A DNA stretch of 64,000 bases from Nemophila menziesii (taxonomy: Eukaryota > Streptophyta > Magnoliopsida > Boraginales > Hydrophyllaceae): contig JARWIR010000018.1 of assembly GCA_029959085.1 (NCBI GenBank), forward strand, positions 16,119,001-16,183,000. Direction: 5' to 3'. Shown piece after piece: positions 1-10,763 of the stretch. Numbering within the stretch: position 1 is the stretch's first letter; each line of letters opens with the position of its first letter. Position numbers and translations under genes: made by a program. The notes under the pieces are model-generated. The model searched no databases. It saw nothing but the letters and a program-made list of their open reading frames with translations, and was not told where the DNA came from.

Positions 1-2
1 GC

Positions 3-3000
3 TTGTTATATGTGAACTCAGAACACGATTTATACACCGAGATTAAAACTCGATTTGAGAAAAGTAATGGCACACGAGTTTACTTCCTTGAGAAATCATT
101 AAGTTCTGTTTCTCAAGATTCATCATCTATCTCAGATTTCTTCGCAAAATTCAAGAGTCTCTGGGATGAATATGTTCATCTTCGCCCTATGCCTTCATGT
201 ACATGTGGCAGTATGAATCAATGCAGTTGCAAAATTCTTGACACACTCATCGAAAGACAAAATAATGACTTCGTGATCAAATTTTTAATCGGATTAAATG
301 ATTCTTATGCAGCTGTTAGAAGTCAAATCTTGCTGATGAGTCCTCTACCTTCAATGAATTCTGTTTTTGCTATGTTAATACAAGAAGAGAGTCAACGATC
401 ACTCTCGAATTCTATGTTTTCTACACCCACACATGCGTTCTACACAAAAAATGTTCACAATTCAAACAATTATACAGATAGAAAGAAGGTTATCTGTACA
501 CACTGTGGATATACGGGGCATACCATAGATAAATGCTTCAAATTACATGGTTATCCAATAGGTTGGGTTCAAAAAGGGAAAAGACCACCTCCAAATCAAT
601 CACAATCTTCTGCACATCTTGTTAATGTTCAAGAAGACTCAAAAGCTGAGCCTAAACCTCTAAGTTCTTATGAGTTTACAAATGAAGAAGTTAGTAAACT
701 AATGGCTCTAGCTCACACAAATCAATCAACAAATGCAGCTGTTCATCAAGTATCCATCACAGAAGGTAATTCTTGTAACTCTTCTTGGATATTAGATACA
801 GGTGCTACTGATCATCTTGTTTATTCTCCTTCTTTATACACTACTCAGTTGCATAATGTCAATATACCTGTTACTCTACCTAATGGAGAGATTGTTATAG
901 CTACACAAAGAGGAGATATATGTTTAAATACACACCTCACCTTGAAGAATGTACTTTGTGTTCCTGCTTTTAAATGCAATTTAATTTCGGTTTCTAAACT
1001 AACACATGATTCAAGTGTTATAGTCACCTTTCATTCATCTTACTGTACACTTCAGGGTGCTCACCTCAAGATGATGATTGGGATTGCCTATGAAAGAAAT
1101 GGCTTATACCTTCTTAAACCGAATCTGCAAATTCACAAAGTCTTAAGTGTTTCCAAAGTTCATGTTGATTTGTGGCATTCAAGGCTGGGTCATCCTTCAA
1201 GTGCAAAGCTTGTTGCACTCAAGAAAATTGAACCTTCTCTTTATTTTTTAAGCAATAGTATATGTGATTCTTGTCATTATGCTAAACAAAAGAAGCTCAG
1301 TTTTCCTTTATCAAATTCTTGTACAACTTCTTGTTTTGATTTGATACATTGTGATATTTGGGGTCCTTTTAAAGAAGTTTCTTTCAGTGGTTACAAATAT
1401 TTTCTTACTATAGTTGATGATTATACTCGAGGTACATGGATATACCTCATGTCTACTAAGTCAGAAGTCAGTAAGCATATACATACCTTCTATGCTATGG
1501 TTTTAACTCAGTTTCAAAAGAAAATCAAAATCCTTAGAAGTGATAATGGTCCTGAGTTCAATCTAGCCGACTTCTACTCATCTAATGGAATCATTCATCA
1601 ACTTAGTTGTGTTGAAACACCACAACAAAATGGACTTGTAGAAAGAAAACATCAACATCTCCTTACAACTGCTAGAGCAATAATGTTTCAGTCAAGTTTA
1701 CCTTTACAATTTTGGGCAGATTCTATTCTCACTTCAGCCTACATTATAAATCGATTACCCACTCCACTTCTTAATAATCTTACACCTTATGAGAAATTAT
1801 ACAAAAAGCCTCATAAACTTGATCACATGAGAGTGTTTGGATGTCTCTTCTATGCTTCTACACTTCAACAAAATAGAAGTAAGTTTGATCAAAGAGCTAT
1901 TAAGTGTGTTTTTCTTGGCTATCCACCTTCAACTAAAGGTTATAAACTTCTAGACATAGTGAACAACAAAATTATAATATCTAGAAATGTTGTTTTTCAT
2001 GAATCAACATTTCCTTTCTCAGAAATCAAACCTACTGAAAATCTCCATACCTTTTTATTCCCACCTACACACTCCTATATTGAACCCATAAAAATCTCTA
2101 CTCATCATCCTCAACCTCCACCTGTTACTACTATACAACCTACTAGACCATCAAGAACAAGACAACCACCTAGTTATCTAAAAGATTACATAGTTCACTC
2201 AGCCTCACATTGTAAACAAAAACCTCAGTTTACTTCATATCCTATTCAAGATTTCATTAGTTCTTCACAATTGGCACCTAAATACGCCAATTACATTGAA
2301 AATATATCCAAAGAAACAGAACCAAAATCATACAAAGAAGCCTCCACATCTAAAGAATGGAATTTAGCCATTCAAAAAGAGCTAGATGCTCTCCAAGACA
2401 ACAATACATGGGACATTGTTGAATTATCTTCAAATATGAAACCTATCGGTTGTAAATGGGTTTTTAAGTTAAAATTCAAAGCAGATGGATCTCTAGAAAG
2501 ATACAAAGCTCGTTTAGTAGCTAAAGGTTATAATCAACAAGAAGGCCTTGATTTCTTTGATACATTTTCACCTGTAGCCAAATTGGTTTCCATAAGGCTA
2601 ATCTTGGCTTTAGCCTCTTCTCAAAATTGGCATTTACATCAACTAGATGTTAATAATGCTTTTCTCCATGGTGAATTGGATGAACAAGTTTATATGACTG
2701 TTCCTAAAGGTCTTCAAGCTCCTAAAAATTCAGTATGCAAGCTTAAGAAGAGTTTATATGGCCTTAAACAAGCATCTCGTCAATGGTTTGCGAAATTATC
2801 ATCATCTTTGGAAGGCTATGGTTTTAACCATTCTACGAGTGATTACAGTCTTTTTATAAAGAAGACTGACTCAAGTTTTATTGCCTTATTAGTCTATGTT
2901 GATGATATTATAATTACAAGTGACAATTTACAAGAGATCAACAATTTAAAAGCTTTTCTGCACAAAGAATTCACTATAAAAGATTTAGGAGAACTAAAAT

Positions 3001-3947
3001 ATTTTCTTGGTATTGAAGTTGCAAGAAAATCTACTGGAATTTCTTTATGCCAAAGAAAATATGCACTTGACATATTAAGTGAATGTGGTGTCTTAGGCGC
3101 TAAACCAGTAAACTTCCCTATGGAATCAACATTAAAACTCAGACAAGATGATGATCATCCTATTGATAATCCATCTTCATATAGGAGATTAATTGGTAGG
3201 TTGTTATATTTAACTATAACAAGGCCTGACATTGCTTATTCAGTGAATTCTTTAAGCCAATTCTTGTCCAATCCATCTATAAATCACTGGAATGCAGCTC
3301 AAAGAGTCCTTAAATACATCAAAATGACTCCAGGACAGGGGTTATTCTTCCCTTCTTCTTCTGAGATAAAATTGAAGGCCTATTGTGATAGTGATTGGGC
3401 AGGGTGTTTGGATACTAGAAGGAGTGTTACAGGTTTCTGTATTTTCTTAGGAGATTCTTTAATCTCATGGAAAAGCAAAAAACAAACAACTATAAGCAAA
3501 TCATCAGCTGAAGCAGAATACAGAGCACTAGCTGCTACAACTTGTGAAATCCAATGGATACTTTATGCTTTGCGCGATTATGGGTTTACACATGAATTTC
3601 CTGCTCTTGTATATTCAGACAGTAAATCCGCAGTTGCTATGTCCACTAATCCCGTACATCATGAACGCACAAAGCATGTTGATATTGATTGTAAAATCAC
3701 TCGAGAAAAGATTCAAGCCGGTGTAATCAAGCTCTTTCATATACCTTCAAATCTCCAACTTGCTCATATAATTCGATTTATTTGTAGCCATGGAAAATGT
3801 GATTTCCATTTGTTATATGTTTTGTTGATTAATTGTAAGTTGTGTATTGTATATGAATTGCCTTTTTATTTTTTATTTTTTTATTTTTTTTATTTCTTTA
3901 TTTTTTATCAGTGTACATCACAAAAAAAAAAAAAACAAATTGGCTAA
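3..3947 (+). CDS. Ty1/copia retrotransposon polyprotein, 5' end outside window, 3' end chimeric
   Basis: One open frame of about 1,300 codons encodes a copia Gag-Pol polyprotein. In order: Gag; a CCHC zinc knuckle near residues 165-178; aspartic protease with DTGA near 265; the pre-integrase H-H-C-C region (LWHSRLGHP) near 390; integrase with CDIWGPF, IVDDYT, RSDNGPEF and the downstream E in PQQNGLVERKH (about 446-550); reverse transcriptase from KWVFKLKF (about 817) with YVDDII near 967; RNase H with YCDSDWAG near 1127 and EAEYRAL. The frame is already open at base 3, so the true start lies upstream. The usual closing LADIFTK motif is cut after QLAH at about 3766. The last 60 codons read into a duplicated noncoding block (copy at 56707) and end in low-complexity F/Y residues. 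No stop or frameshift is visible before the junction, so decay is recent, but no 3' LTR follows. The RT/RNase H style suggests the Ale/Retrofit group; that assignment is tentative. Confidence 0.93.
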   Translation: MLYVNSEHDLYTEIKTRFEKSNGTRVYFLEKSLSSVSQDSSSISDFFAKFKSLWDEYVHLRPMPSCTCGSMNQCSCKILDTLIERQNNDFVIKFLIGLNDSYAAVRSQILLMSPLPSMNSVFAMLIQEESQRSLSNSMFSTPTHAFYTKNVHNSNNYTDRKKVICTHCGYTGHTIDKCFKLHGYPIGWVQKGKRPPPNQSQSSAHLVNVQEDSKAEPKPLSSYEFTNEEVSKLMALAHTNQSTNAAVHQVSITEGNSCNSSWILDTGATDHLVYSPSLYTTQLHNVNIPVTLPNGEIVIATQRGDICLNTHLTLKNVLCVPAFKCNLISVSKLTHDSSVIVTFHSSYCTLQGAHLKMMIGIAYERNGLYLLKPNLQIHKVLSVSKVHVDLWHSRLGHPSSAKLVALKKIEPSLYFLSNSICDSCHYAKQKKLSFPLSNSCTTSCFDLIHCDIWGPFKEVSFSGYKYFLTIVDDYTRGTWIYLMSTKSEVSKHIHTFYAMVLTQFQKKIKILRSDNGPEFNLADFYSSNGIIHQLSCVETPQQNGLVERKHQHLLTTARAIMFQSSLPLQFWADSILTSAYIINRLPTPLLNNLTPYEKLYKKPHKLDHMRVFGCLFYASTLQQNRSKFDQRAIKCVFLGYPPSTKGYKLLDIVNNKIIISRNVVFHESTFPFSEIKPTENLHTFLFPPTHSYIEPIKISTHHPQPPPVTTIQPTRPSRTRQPPSYLKDYIVHSASHCKQKPQFTSYPIQDFISSSQLAPKYANYIENISKETEPKSYKEASTSKEWNLAIQKELDALQDNNTWDIVELSSNMKPIGCKWVFKLKFKADGSLERYKARLVAKGYNQQEGLDFFDTFSPVAKLVSIRLILALASSQNWHLHQLDVNNAFLHGELDEQVYMTVPKGLQAPKNSVCKLKKSLYGLKQASRQWFAKLSSSLEGYGFNHSTSDYSLFIKKTDSSFIALLVYVDDIIITSDNLQEINNLKAFLHKEFTIKDLGELKYFLGIEVARKSTGISLCQRKYALDILSECGVLGAKPVNFPMESTLKLRQDDDHPIDNPSSYRRLIGRLLYLTITRPDIAYSVNSLSQFLSNPSINHWNAAQRVLKYIKMTPGQGLFFPSSSEIKLKAYCDSDWAGCLDTRRSVTGFCIFLGDSLISWKSKKQTTISKSSAEAEYRALAATTCEIQWILYALRDYGFTHEFPALVYSDSKSAVAMSTNPVHHERTKHVDIDCKITREKIQAGVIKLFHIPSNLQLAHIIRFICSHGKCDFHLLYVLLINCKLCIVYELPFYFLFFYFFYFFIFYQCTSQKKKKQIG

Positions 3948-5297
3948 TTCCTCTATTTTTACATAAAGTGCTTAAATAACAAACTAATTCAGTAAGAGAG
4001 GTCACAGACAAATTGGAGAAATCAAAATTTTTTCTAACTCACATGGATAAGTTGTCGACAACACAATTGAATTCTCTCTTTATATGACAAGCTTACCGGT
4101 TTGGAAATCTGTTCATCCATCTTTACGTCTCAAGAACCATATATAGATTGGATTTTACAATCAGGGCCGACCCAAGCGTCTTGGGCACCTAAGGCGAGAA
4201 AAAATGGGGCCTTTTACGGTATAATAAATTATATTATCCTACTTTAACCATACAAATCATATATAAAAAAATAGACTAATAAGTCATGATATTATATTAG
4301 AAACATTTATGTAAAAAACGTTTGAAAAAAACCATTTAAAGATTTACAAATTCACTTTAAAAACATTTTCGGTGCTTTTTGTGATACAAAGTTATTGATC
4401 ATATTTTAAGTTTGTCTATCATATTTTGCTCAATCGATAAAATAATATGATCATATTCTCGTTTGCGAATCAGATTAAATAATAGTAGAACAATTGAACA
4501 ATTTGATTTGACGAACTAATTCCCAATAACTTTCGTTTTGAGTTTTGTTTCTAAATTTCGTTTGTATTTCAAAGTAGGTTCAATTAAACTTGTGACAAAT
4601 GTATAAAAATAATATAATTTAATCTTAATATGTATAAAATTAAAAAATAATTAATTATATGAAAAATAGAAAAGAGAAAAAAAACTTATTTATTGATTAT
4701 TCTTTTATAAAAATAATATAACTCAATTTTAAAATATGTGTAAAATTTAATATAGCTAATTATATAAAAGATAGAAACAAAAATTTACTTGTTTTTTTTT
4801 TTTTGGACGACTAAAAATTTTATTTTTTCAGTTACATCAATTCAATAGAAGATTTTCAACTTTAGCATTGCTTGACTTTTTTTTAAAACAAAAATTGTCT
4901 AAAAGAAGAGAAACAAAAAAAACCTGCATCCAACAAGATTCGAACTCGGATCAAAACACTCACAACACCAAAAGAAAAGAACAAAACAAATCTGCATCTA
5001 ACAAGATTCAAACTCGAATCTAAACATTCACAACACACGCAAATTACCACTACACCAATCTTTTATGTATGTCAATATTGTTAGTTTGACAATATATCAA
5101 CGCATATTTACAATATTCTTTTGGGGCCTTAAAATATGTGGGGCCCAAGGCGACCGCCTTGGCTGCCTTGGGCTCGGGCTGGCCCTGTCTCCAATTTATA
5201 CCTTTCAATTTATTAATTCCTTGAATAATTTCAAGTTTGTCAAAATAAAAGGAGTAACTTTGAAAATTAAGATCAGCAACATATCTCATGGCCAGTA
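3767..5297 (+). repeat. Duplicated block I, copy 1 (partner 56707-57200)
   Basis: From ATAATTCGATTTATTTGTAG to TCTCATGGCCAGTAA this stretch matches 56707-57200 nearly base for base, including the T-rich tract and the short A run. Without the 1,026-bp element at 4162-5187 and its 8-bp target duplication it is about the same length as the partner. It is noncoding; the last codons of the copia frame run into it by chance. Its left edge is the point where the copia sequence is truncated. Confidence 0.88.
4162..5187. mobile_element. Non-autonomous hAT-type element with imperfect TIRs
   Basis: The element starts CAGGGCCGACCCAAGCG and ends CGGGCTGGCCCTG, giving terminal inverted repeats that start CAGGGCC and extend imperfectly for about 35 bp. 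Its flanks, TTTACAAT (4154-4161) and TCTCCAAT (5188-5195), agree at 6 of 8 bases, which fits an old 8-bp hAT target duplication. The paralogous block at 56707-57200 lacks the element and reads straight through the site. The interior is AT-rich and noncoding, with two diverged copies of a unit of about 65 bp near 4920-5045 that resemble each other (TGCATC..AACAAGATTC). No transposase was seen. Confidence 0.85.
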
Positions 5298-5364
5298 ATA
5301 AACAATAGCTTTTAGATAACGTACGCTCTATTATTTTTCTCTCTATAGTCCTCTAAAAAAGGTG

Positions 5365-6013
5365 CACGACAATTACCAAGGCTACAGATTCTATATTTGG
5401 CGAGGGTATTTGTCATCGCCTTTGACATGCATTGTCCTCGTGGATGACATCGATCACTCATTGGTGAGGACATGTTCTCGCCACTATTTCCTCGTAATAG
5501 TTTCCTCGTTAAAGACCCTCAATAGCGAGAACTTTGACGAGTCGTCGCCTTTGGACCCATTTCACTCTCGAAGTCATTAGTCCTTGCAAATGATAGTGTT
5601 ATTGACAAGGACAATTATCCTCTCCGGAATGATAGTGTCATTCACGAGAATCTGTTAAGTCCTCGAATAGAATACATTAGCGACAACATATGTCCTCGCA
5701 AAAACTTCATTTGCAAGGACATGCATTTTGTTATACGCGAGGTAATTGTCCTTGCTAGTAATATTTTTTTTATTAATGTATTTTTTTATCAACGATTATT
5801 TATTTATTAATTTTATAATTTTTTATTATTTATTAAATAGATATAAATAAAAACATGATATACCGTCAAATAATAATATAATTAAGCTAAAATAAATTAA
5901 AAGTCGATAGAAATAAAATAAAAATCCACAAAAGTCAAACCTAAAAGTCCAAGCAATACAAATATATCAATTATGGTTCAATTCTTTGTCTTCCTCGTCT
6001 TCAAATCTTCTTC
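5365..6013 (-). mobile_element. Partial CACTA-type end with GCGAGGACA subterminal repeats
   Basis: Between 5365 and 5760 there are many short direct and inverted copies of a motif around CGAGGACA / TGTCCTCG (for example near 5452, 5468, 5638, 5690, 5715 and 5745). This is the pattern of a CACTA subterminal region. It is followed by AT-rich sequence and, near 5960-6010, by a stretch whose reverse complement could be the tail of a TNP1-type protein. A related motif set occurs at 54330-54530. No clean CACTA terminus was found at the left edge, so this is an inferred fragment, possibly cut by the next element at 6014. Confidence 0.5.
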
Positions 6014-6400
6014 CACTACTCCGCGTCAAGCTTCCAGCGACTACATGTGTAGTCGCTGATGATAAGAGAAGTAGTCGCGAGAAATCAATTCAAGGATCTA
6101 ACGACTACAAGTAGTCGTTAAAATTTAGTCGCGAAAAACTAGTCGTTAGAAGGTCAACCTTACGACTACACGCGAAGAAGTAGTCGTTAGAGACTGTGGC
6201 ATTACTAACGACTACTATGTAGTCGTTAGATAGCGCTTCTTCTAGCGACTACTTAATAGTCGTTAGTACTGTAGTTATCAACGACTACATTGTAGTCGAG
6301 AAAAGATAACTTTATTAACGACTACTTTGTAGTCGTTATTATAACAATGTATAGCGACTACTTAATGTAGTCAATAACGACTACTATGTAGTCGCTATTA
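6014..6400. repeat. CACTA left subterminal repeat region
   Basis: Roughly a dozen copies of CGACTAC and its complement GTAGTCG, mostly in head-to-head pairs such as AACGACTAC-x-GTAGTCGTT, lie within 390 bp of the terminus. In the known En/Spm system such subterminal repeats are bound by the TNPA protein. Here that role is inferred from the pattern alone. Confidence 0.8.
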
Positions 6401-6699
6401 TTAATTTTTTTTTTTTTAAAATAAAAAAACACAATTTTCGAATTATTTTTAATTACAATACTGTAATTAAAAATAATTTGAAAATCATTTTTTTTAAATA
6501 CAATTAATAAATAAAAATACAATTAATAATTCAAAATAATTAATTAAAATATATAATTAAACCAAAGTCAAACCAGGTCAAAGTCAATCCAAACTACACC
6601 AAAATAAACTTAAAGTCGTAATACAAAACCAAACAAAATAAAATTAAATTAAAAGTCTTAATAGAAAAATAAAATAAACACCAACAACGTCCACGATAT

Positions 6700-8440
6700 C
6701 TAGAATCCGAGCCGGGTATAAACATCTTCATCATTCCCGGGCTCATCATCATCTTCACCATCTTCGCCATCATCACTACTACTACTATCATCATCATCTT
6801 CTTCATCTTCATCACCGTTAGGAGGAGTGGGGCCCGCATTCATAGGCTGGAAGGGGGTATCGCCTTTCTCTGCACTCAACTGATTAACATACGCGATGGC
6901 ATCATTCACAACAGCCATCGAAAAAACCGGAGGCTGAGTGCTAGTAGAGCCTTCAGAGCGGGGAACGGAGGAAGACCGCTAGATATTCGGAGCTCGTTAA
7001 TCGCCGCCATCATCTCCTCGTGTTGCTCGTTTTGGGCTGGAACAGTCTTAGCCTTCTTCTTCGATTTTCTCAGCTGGCCAATTCCCGGTATAAAGCTCCT
7101 CTTCGGTGACCTGATCGCCTTCGCGGTGCTCCTCACGTAATCGTATTGCTCCTTTTGACTCAAGCCTTGACCATCGGTTAACTCGGATTGACTCTGAGTC
7201 ACCTTTTCCTTCATCGCGTCCTTGAGCAATTTCTGTTACATAATAAACAAAAAATTAATTAAATTTCACTTAAGATGAAAATAATAATTAATAATTGACT
7301 TTAAAAAAAAAAAACTTACATCGGCTTTTTCGTAGCCCTCCGACCTCCACTGTTTGGTCTTCTTGCTTTTTCCCACCAACTCGTAAAAACCACCCATACG
7401 CGGAATTGGGATGTCTTGTTGGGTAGCCTCATCCCTGATCACCAGATTCCCTCCCGGGATTAATTCTTCACCCTGTTTCATAAAAATAAAAAATATTCAA
7501 AATAAATAATAAATTAATAATCAAAAAATTTACTTAAATAAAAAACCACCTCGTATAGCATATCCCGAGTTCGGGAATACCTCCTCGACCCCGCTCCACT
7601 CTTGTTTTTTTGCTTTTCTCGATTCTTTTTATTTTCTTCTGCTTGATGCTATAAAAAAATTTAAAATTCAATTATTAATACGAACTATTATAATTTAAAA
7701 TATATACTTAAATTTAAAAAATCAAAAGTTCACCTTCGCTTTTCTCGATCCCCAATACTCACAACACTTAGCCCACACCTCGTCCGATAAACTATCCGGC
7801 TTCAACCCTTTTCTCCAAAACCTCTTCTTCACGTAATGTTTGTAGTCCTTAAATCGAATCCTCATCGTATCGTCTAAGTTTCCTAAAATAGAATCCCAGT
7901 CTTTCCTCTTTCTCCAATTCTTTATGTCAAAAAATTTCTGTAAAAAAATATATTATTTAAATTTAAATTAGAATAATAAATTAAGTTTAAAAAATATTAA
8001 CAATTTAATTTGTACCGATAATCACTTAATCACGGTGTTTTTGTCCGCGTCCGGTACTTTATTCAAAGCCGGGTGATAGGGCGGAATCCTCTCGCGAACT
8101 GGAATCCCGATCACTTGCGCAAAATGGTGCTCGTACTTGCCTGATGGACTCCACGTGTCGTCCAGTATACAGAAATCTACCGGCAAAGGCCACCCTACAG
8201 CTTTTAGTGCCCTCATCGCATTTTTGAGGGCAGCGCTACCCCTTTTTTTCCGTCTAATGGGATCTGTTTTAACATTGAATTAATTAGTGTTTATTTTTAA
8301 GCAATTATTGATTTGAATTTGTTTATTTACCGGGCTGGTTTGCACAGTCGGCGAGGTTTCTCTTTGGATTCTGATTTGGTTCTCTACCCCCACCGTCCCC
8401 TCCGTGCTGTCTAGTCATCACATCAGCCATCTAGCATTTT
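6700..8440 (-). pseudogene. CACTA second gene, TNP1/Transposase_24-like, multi-exon
   Basis: On the minus strand the gene begins at 8440 with MADVMTRQHGG, the same start seen in the nested CACTA at 27770 (MADVMPNYHRG). A GT donor follows near 8332. Exon 2 (about 8265-8025) carries VDFCILDDTWSPSGKYEHH. Further exons lie near 7937-7738 (FFDIKNWRKRKDWDSILG), 7650-7552, 7475-7320 (PIPRMGGFYELVGK) and 7233-6700. The last holds a basic KSKKKAK stretch, a GLPPFP motif and an acidic DE/S-rich tail. Exons are divided by AT-rich introns of 80-100 bp with recognisable GT/AG borders. Exon 2 ends in an in-frame stop (VIK*) unless spliced earlier, and the last exon shows a frame change near 6910. The product would be the DNA-binding accessory protein of the element (Transposase_24, PF03004). 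Confidence 0.72.
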
Positions 8441-8734
8441 GTAGGGTAATTAAAATATAGAATAAAAAATAACATAAAAAATACTATATTATTACATCAC
8501 CAAAAATAAAAACATGAAAATAAAATAAAATAAATTATTACAATCATAAATCAAATAAATTAAAAAACGTAAATAAATCATCGCGAATCTTTAAATCCAA
8601 TATTATAGCACACGTACAATCTGTATTATACAAAAATAATTATATTAGTCACATAATAAAATAATTTATAATTTTTTTTAATATTTAAAAATCTATTATT
8701 ATATAGTAAAATAAAAAATATGTTTCTTAAATTG

Positions 8735-9140
8735 CATAAAAGTCCCTATATTTTTTTTTTTTAAATTGCATAAAAATCCCTATATTTTTTTAAAGTGCAT
8801 GAAAGGACTTATATTTTATTTTTCTTAATTTGCAGAAAAGTCCCTAAATTTTTTTAAAAATTGTATAAAAGTCCCTATTTATTTTTATAAAATTGTATAA
8901 AAGCCCCTATTTAAGTTTATAAAATTGCATAAAAGTCCCTATATATTTTTTAAAATTGCATAAAGGTCCCTATATATTTTTTAAAAATTGCATAAAGGTC
9001 CTTATATATTTTTTAAAAATTGCATAAAGGTCCCTATATATTTTTTAAAAATTGCATTAAGGTCCCTATATATTTTTTAAAAATTGCATAAAGGTCCCTA
9101 TATATTTTTTAAAAATTGCATAAAGGTCCCTATATATTTT
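8735..9140. repeat. AT-rich tandem array, unit about 32 bp, upstream of TNP1
   Basis: About twelve degenerate units of the form TTGCATAAAGGTCCCTATAT plus an A/T run follow one another. The units at 8940-9140 are almost identical and those at 8740-8940 are more diverged. The array lies about 300 bp upstream of the TNP1 start. A similar array lies at the matching place in the CACTA at 25349-29879. Confidence 0.85.
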
Positions 9141-9814
9141 TCTAGCACTTTTTTAATCTAACATTTTCTAAAAATCATAACAAAGATTAAAAAATTCCCA
9201 AAAATCATACTAATTAATTTTTAAACAAAAACCATGAATTACACGTTTAAATTAACAAACACTAAACCCTAATAACACTATTCATTCTCGGAATTAAGAA
9301 TCAAGCATCAAAAAAAGGAAAAAAAATTAATTAGATTTCACAAATTAGATTTTTCACCCATTTAACATCAATTTTTGGTTTAAAAAAATTCATACAACAC
9401 TCTAATTACACCCTAATACTCTCGGAATTAAAAATAACATGTAATCATCAAAGAAAAAAAAAGAATAAAAAAGACATGAAAATTAAAAGTAAAAAATTGG
9501 TTGGAATACTTACCTTATATGATGAAATTGCAGTTGATTTGGTGTTGAATCCATGCCATATTGATTCGGATTGAAACACAAAAAAAAAATTGATTAGAAA
9601 TATAAAAATTGAGGAAAAAAAGCTTAATAAAAGATAAAAAATGGAATGGAATGGGATTTGGTGTTGGATTTGTTTACCTTTGATGAAGATTTGATGCTAG
9701 AGTCGCCCCTTGGAGTGGCTGAATATGGAATGGAATGAGCTCTCGTTTTTTAGAATTTTTGTATAAGGAATGAGAGTGAAGAATGAGCTCTCGGTGTAGA
9801 TATAGGGCTTTTTT

Positions 9815-10115
9815 TCTAGCGACTACTTCGTGTAGTCGCTAGAGACAAGGAAAGTAGTCGCCAGAGAGTGGATTACTTACACGTGTCTGTATTTTGACCA
9901 CGCCAACTGGTCTTTGGCGACTACAATGTAGTCGCTAGACCTCAGAGTAAAAAGCGTGTCCTTTCGTGGGCGGGAAAATGGACCGCCAACGAGTAATGGG
10001 AAATTAATTCGATAATTCGCGACTACTAAGTAGTCGCTAGAGGCATAGAGTTATTAGCGACTAGTTCATGAACATGAACTAGTCGCTAGAAGTATAAAGT
10101 AGTCGCTAGAAACTT
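9815..10115. repeat. Internal CACTA repeat block with 34-bp palindrome
   Basis: Copies of TAGCGACTAC / GTAGTCGCTA occur here in the middle of the composite element, between TNP2 copy A and TNP1. A perfect inverted repeat at 10055-10088 has arms TAGCGACTAGTTCATG separated by AA. The sequence style matches subterminal repeats, which suggests either a former element end or a regulatory block in front of TNP1. Confidence 0.75.
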
Positions 10116-10251
10116 TTTTTTATTTATTTAAAAAATAAACGTAAATCCATTTGCAATAATCCAACATTTCAATTCACTTCCAAGTAATCATTTAAATTAA
10201 ATTCAATTCCTCACTATCAATAAATTCTATTTAGCTTCATGCAATCAATCG

Positions 10252-10668
10252 TTTGGGGTATCTAGTCAACGTTTAGGGTCAATCTCGAGAGTTTGGGTTA
10301 TCTAGTTAACTTTTAGGGTCAAACTTGAGTGTTTGGGGTCAAACTTGAGTTATTTGGGTCAAAGTTGAGTGTTTGGGGTCAAAGTTGAGTGTTTAGGGTC
10401 AAAGTTGAGTTATTTGGGTCAAAGTTGAGTGTTTAGAGTCAAAGTTGAGTGTTTAGAGTCAAAGTTGAGTGTTTAGGGTCAAAGTTGAGTGTTTAGGGTC
10501 AAAGTTGAGTGTTTAGGGTCAAAGTTGAGTGTTTAGAGTTAAAGTTGAGTGTTTAGAGTCAAAGTTCAGTGTTTAGAGTCAAAGTTGAGTGTTTAGAGTC
10601 AAAGTTGAGTGTTTGGGGTCAAAGTTGAGTGTTTAGAGTCAAAGCTGAGTGTTTGGAGTATCTAGTCA
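10252..10668. repeat. 20-bp minisatellite, about 20 units
   Basis: The unit AAAGTTGAGTGTTTAGGGTC repeats in perfect 20-base register, three units per 60 bases, with G/A variation in TTTAGGG versus TTTAGAG or TTTGGGG. It lies directly downstream of the TNP2 copy A stop codon. The TTTAGGG core resembles the plant telomere repeat, but the fixed 20-bp period shows an ordinary minisatellite. Confidence 0.95.
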
Positions 10669-10763
10669 ACTATATAAAAAGTATAAAAATACAAATTCAC
10701 CTCAAATATAAAAAGTTTAAGTCAATAAAATGTTTTAATACAAATAAACCAAAAAAAAATCTC

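Noticed and set aside
4920..5045. GATTCGAACTC stretch as a tRNA-derived SINE (B-box-like).
   Set aside because: No matching A box or 3' tail at proper spacing, and the stretch is inside the hAT-type element as a duplicated unit.
6594..6839. Methionine- and valine-rich minus-strand frame.
   Set aside because: It is an out-of-frame reading of the acidic D/E/S tail codons of TNP1.
8735..9140. Regularly spaced repeats as a possible CRISPR array.
   Set aside because: Units are contiguous with no unique spacers and the DNA is plant nuclear.
10252..10668. TTTAGGG cores suggested an interstitial telomeric repeat.
   Set aside because: The period is exactly 20 bases and the core is flanked by constant AAAGTTGAG sequence. 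There is no 7-base TTTAGGG array.
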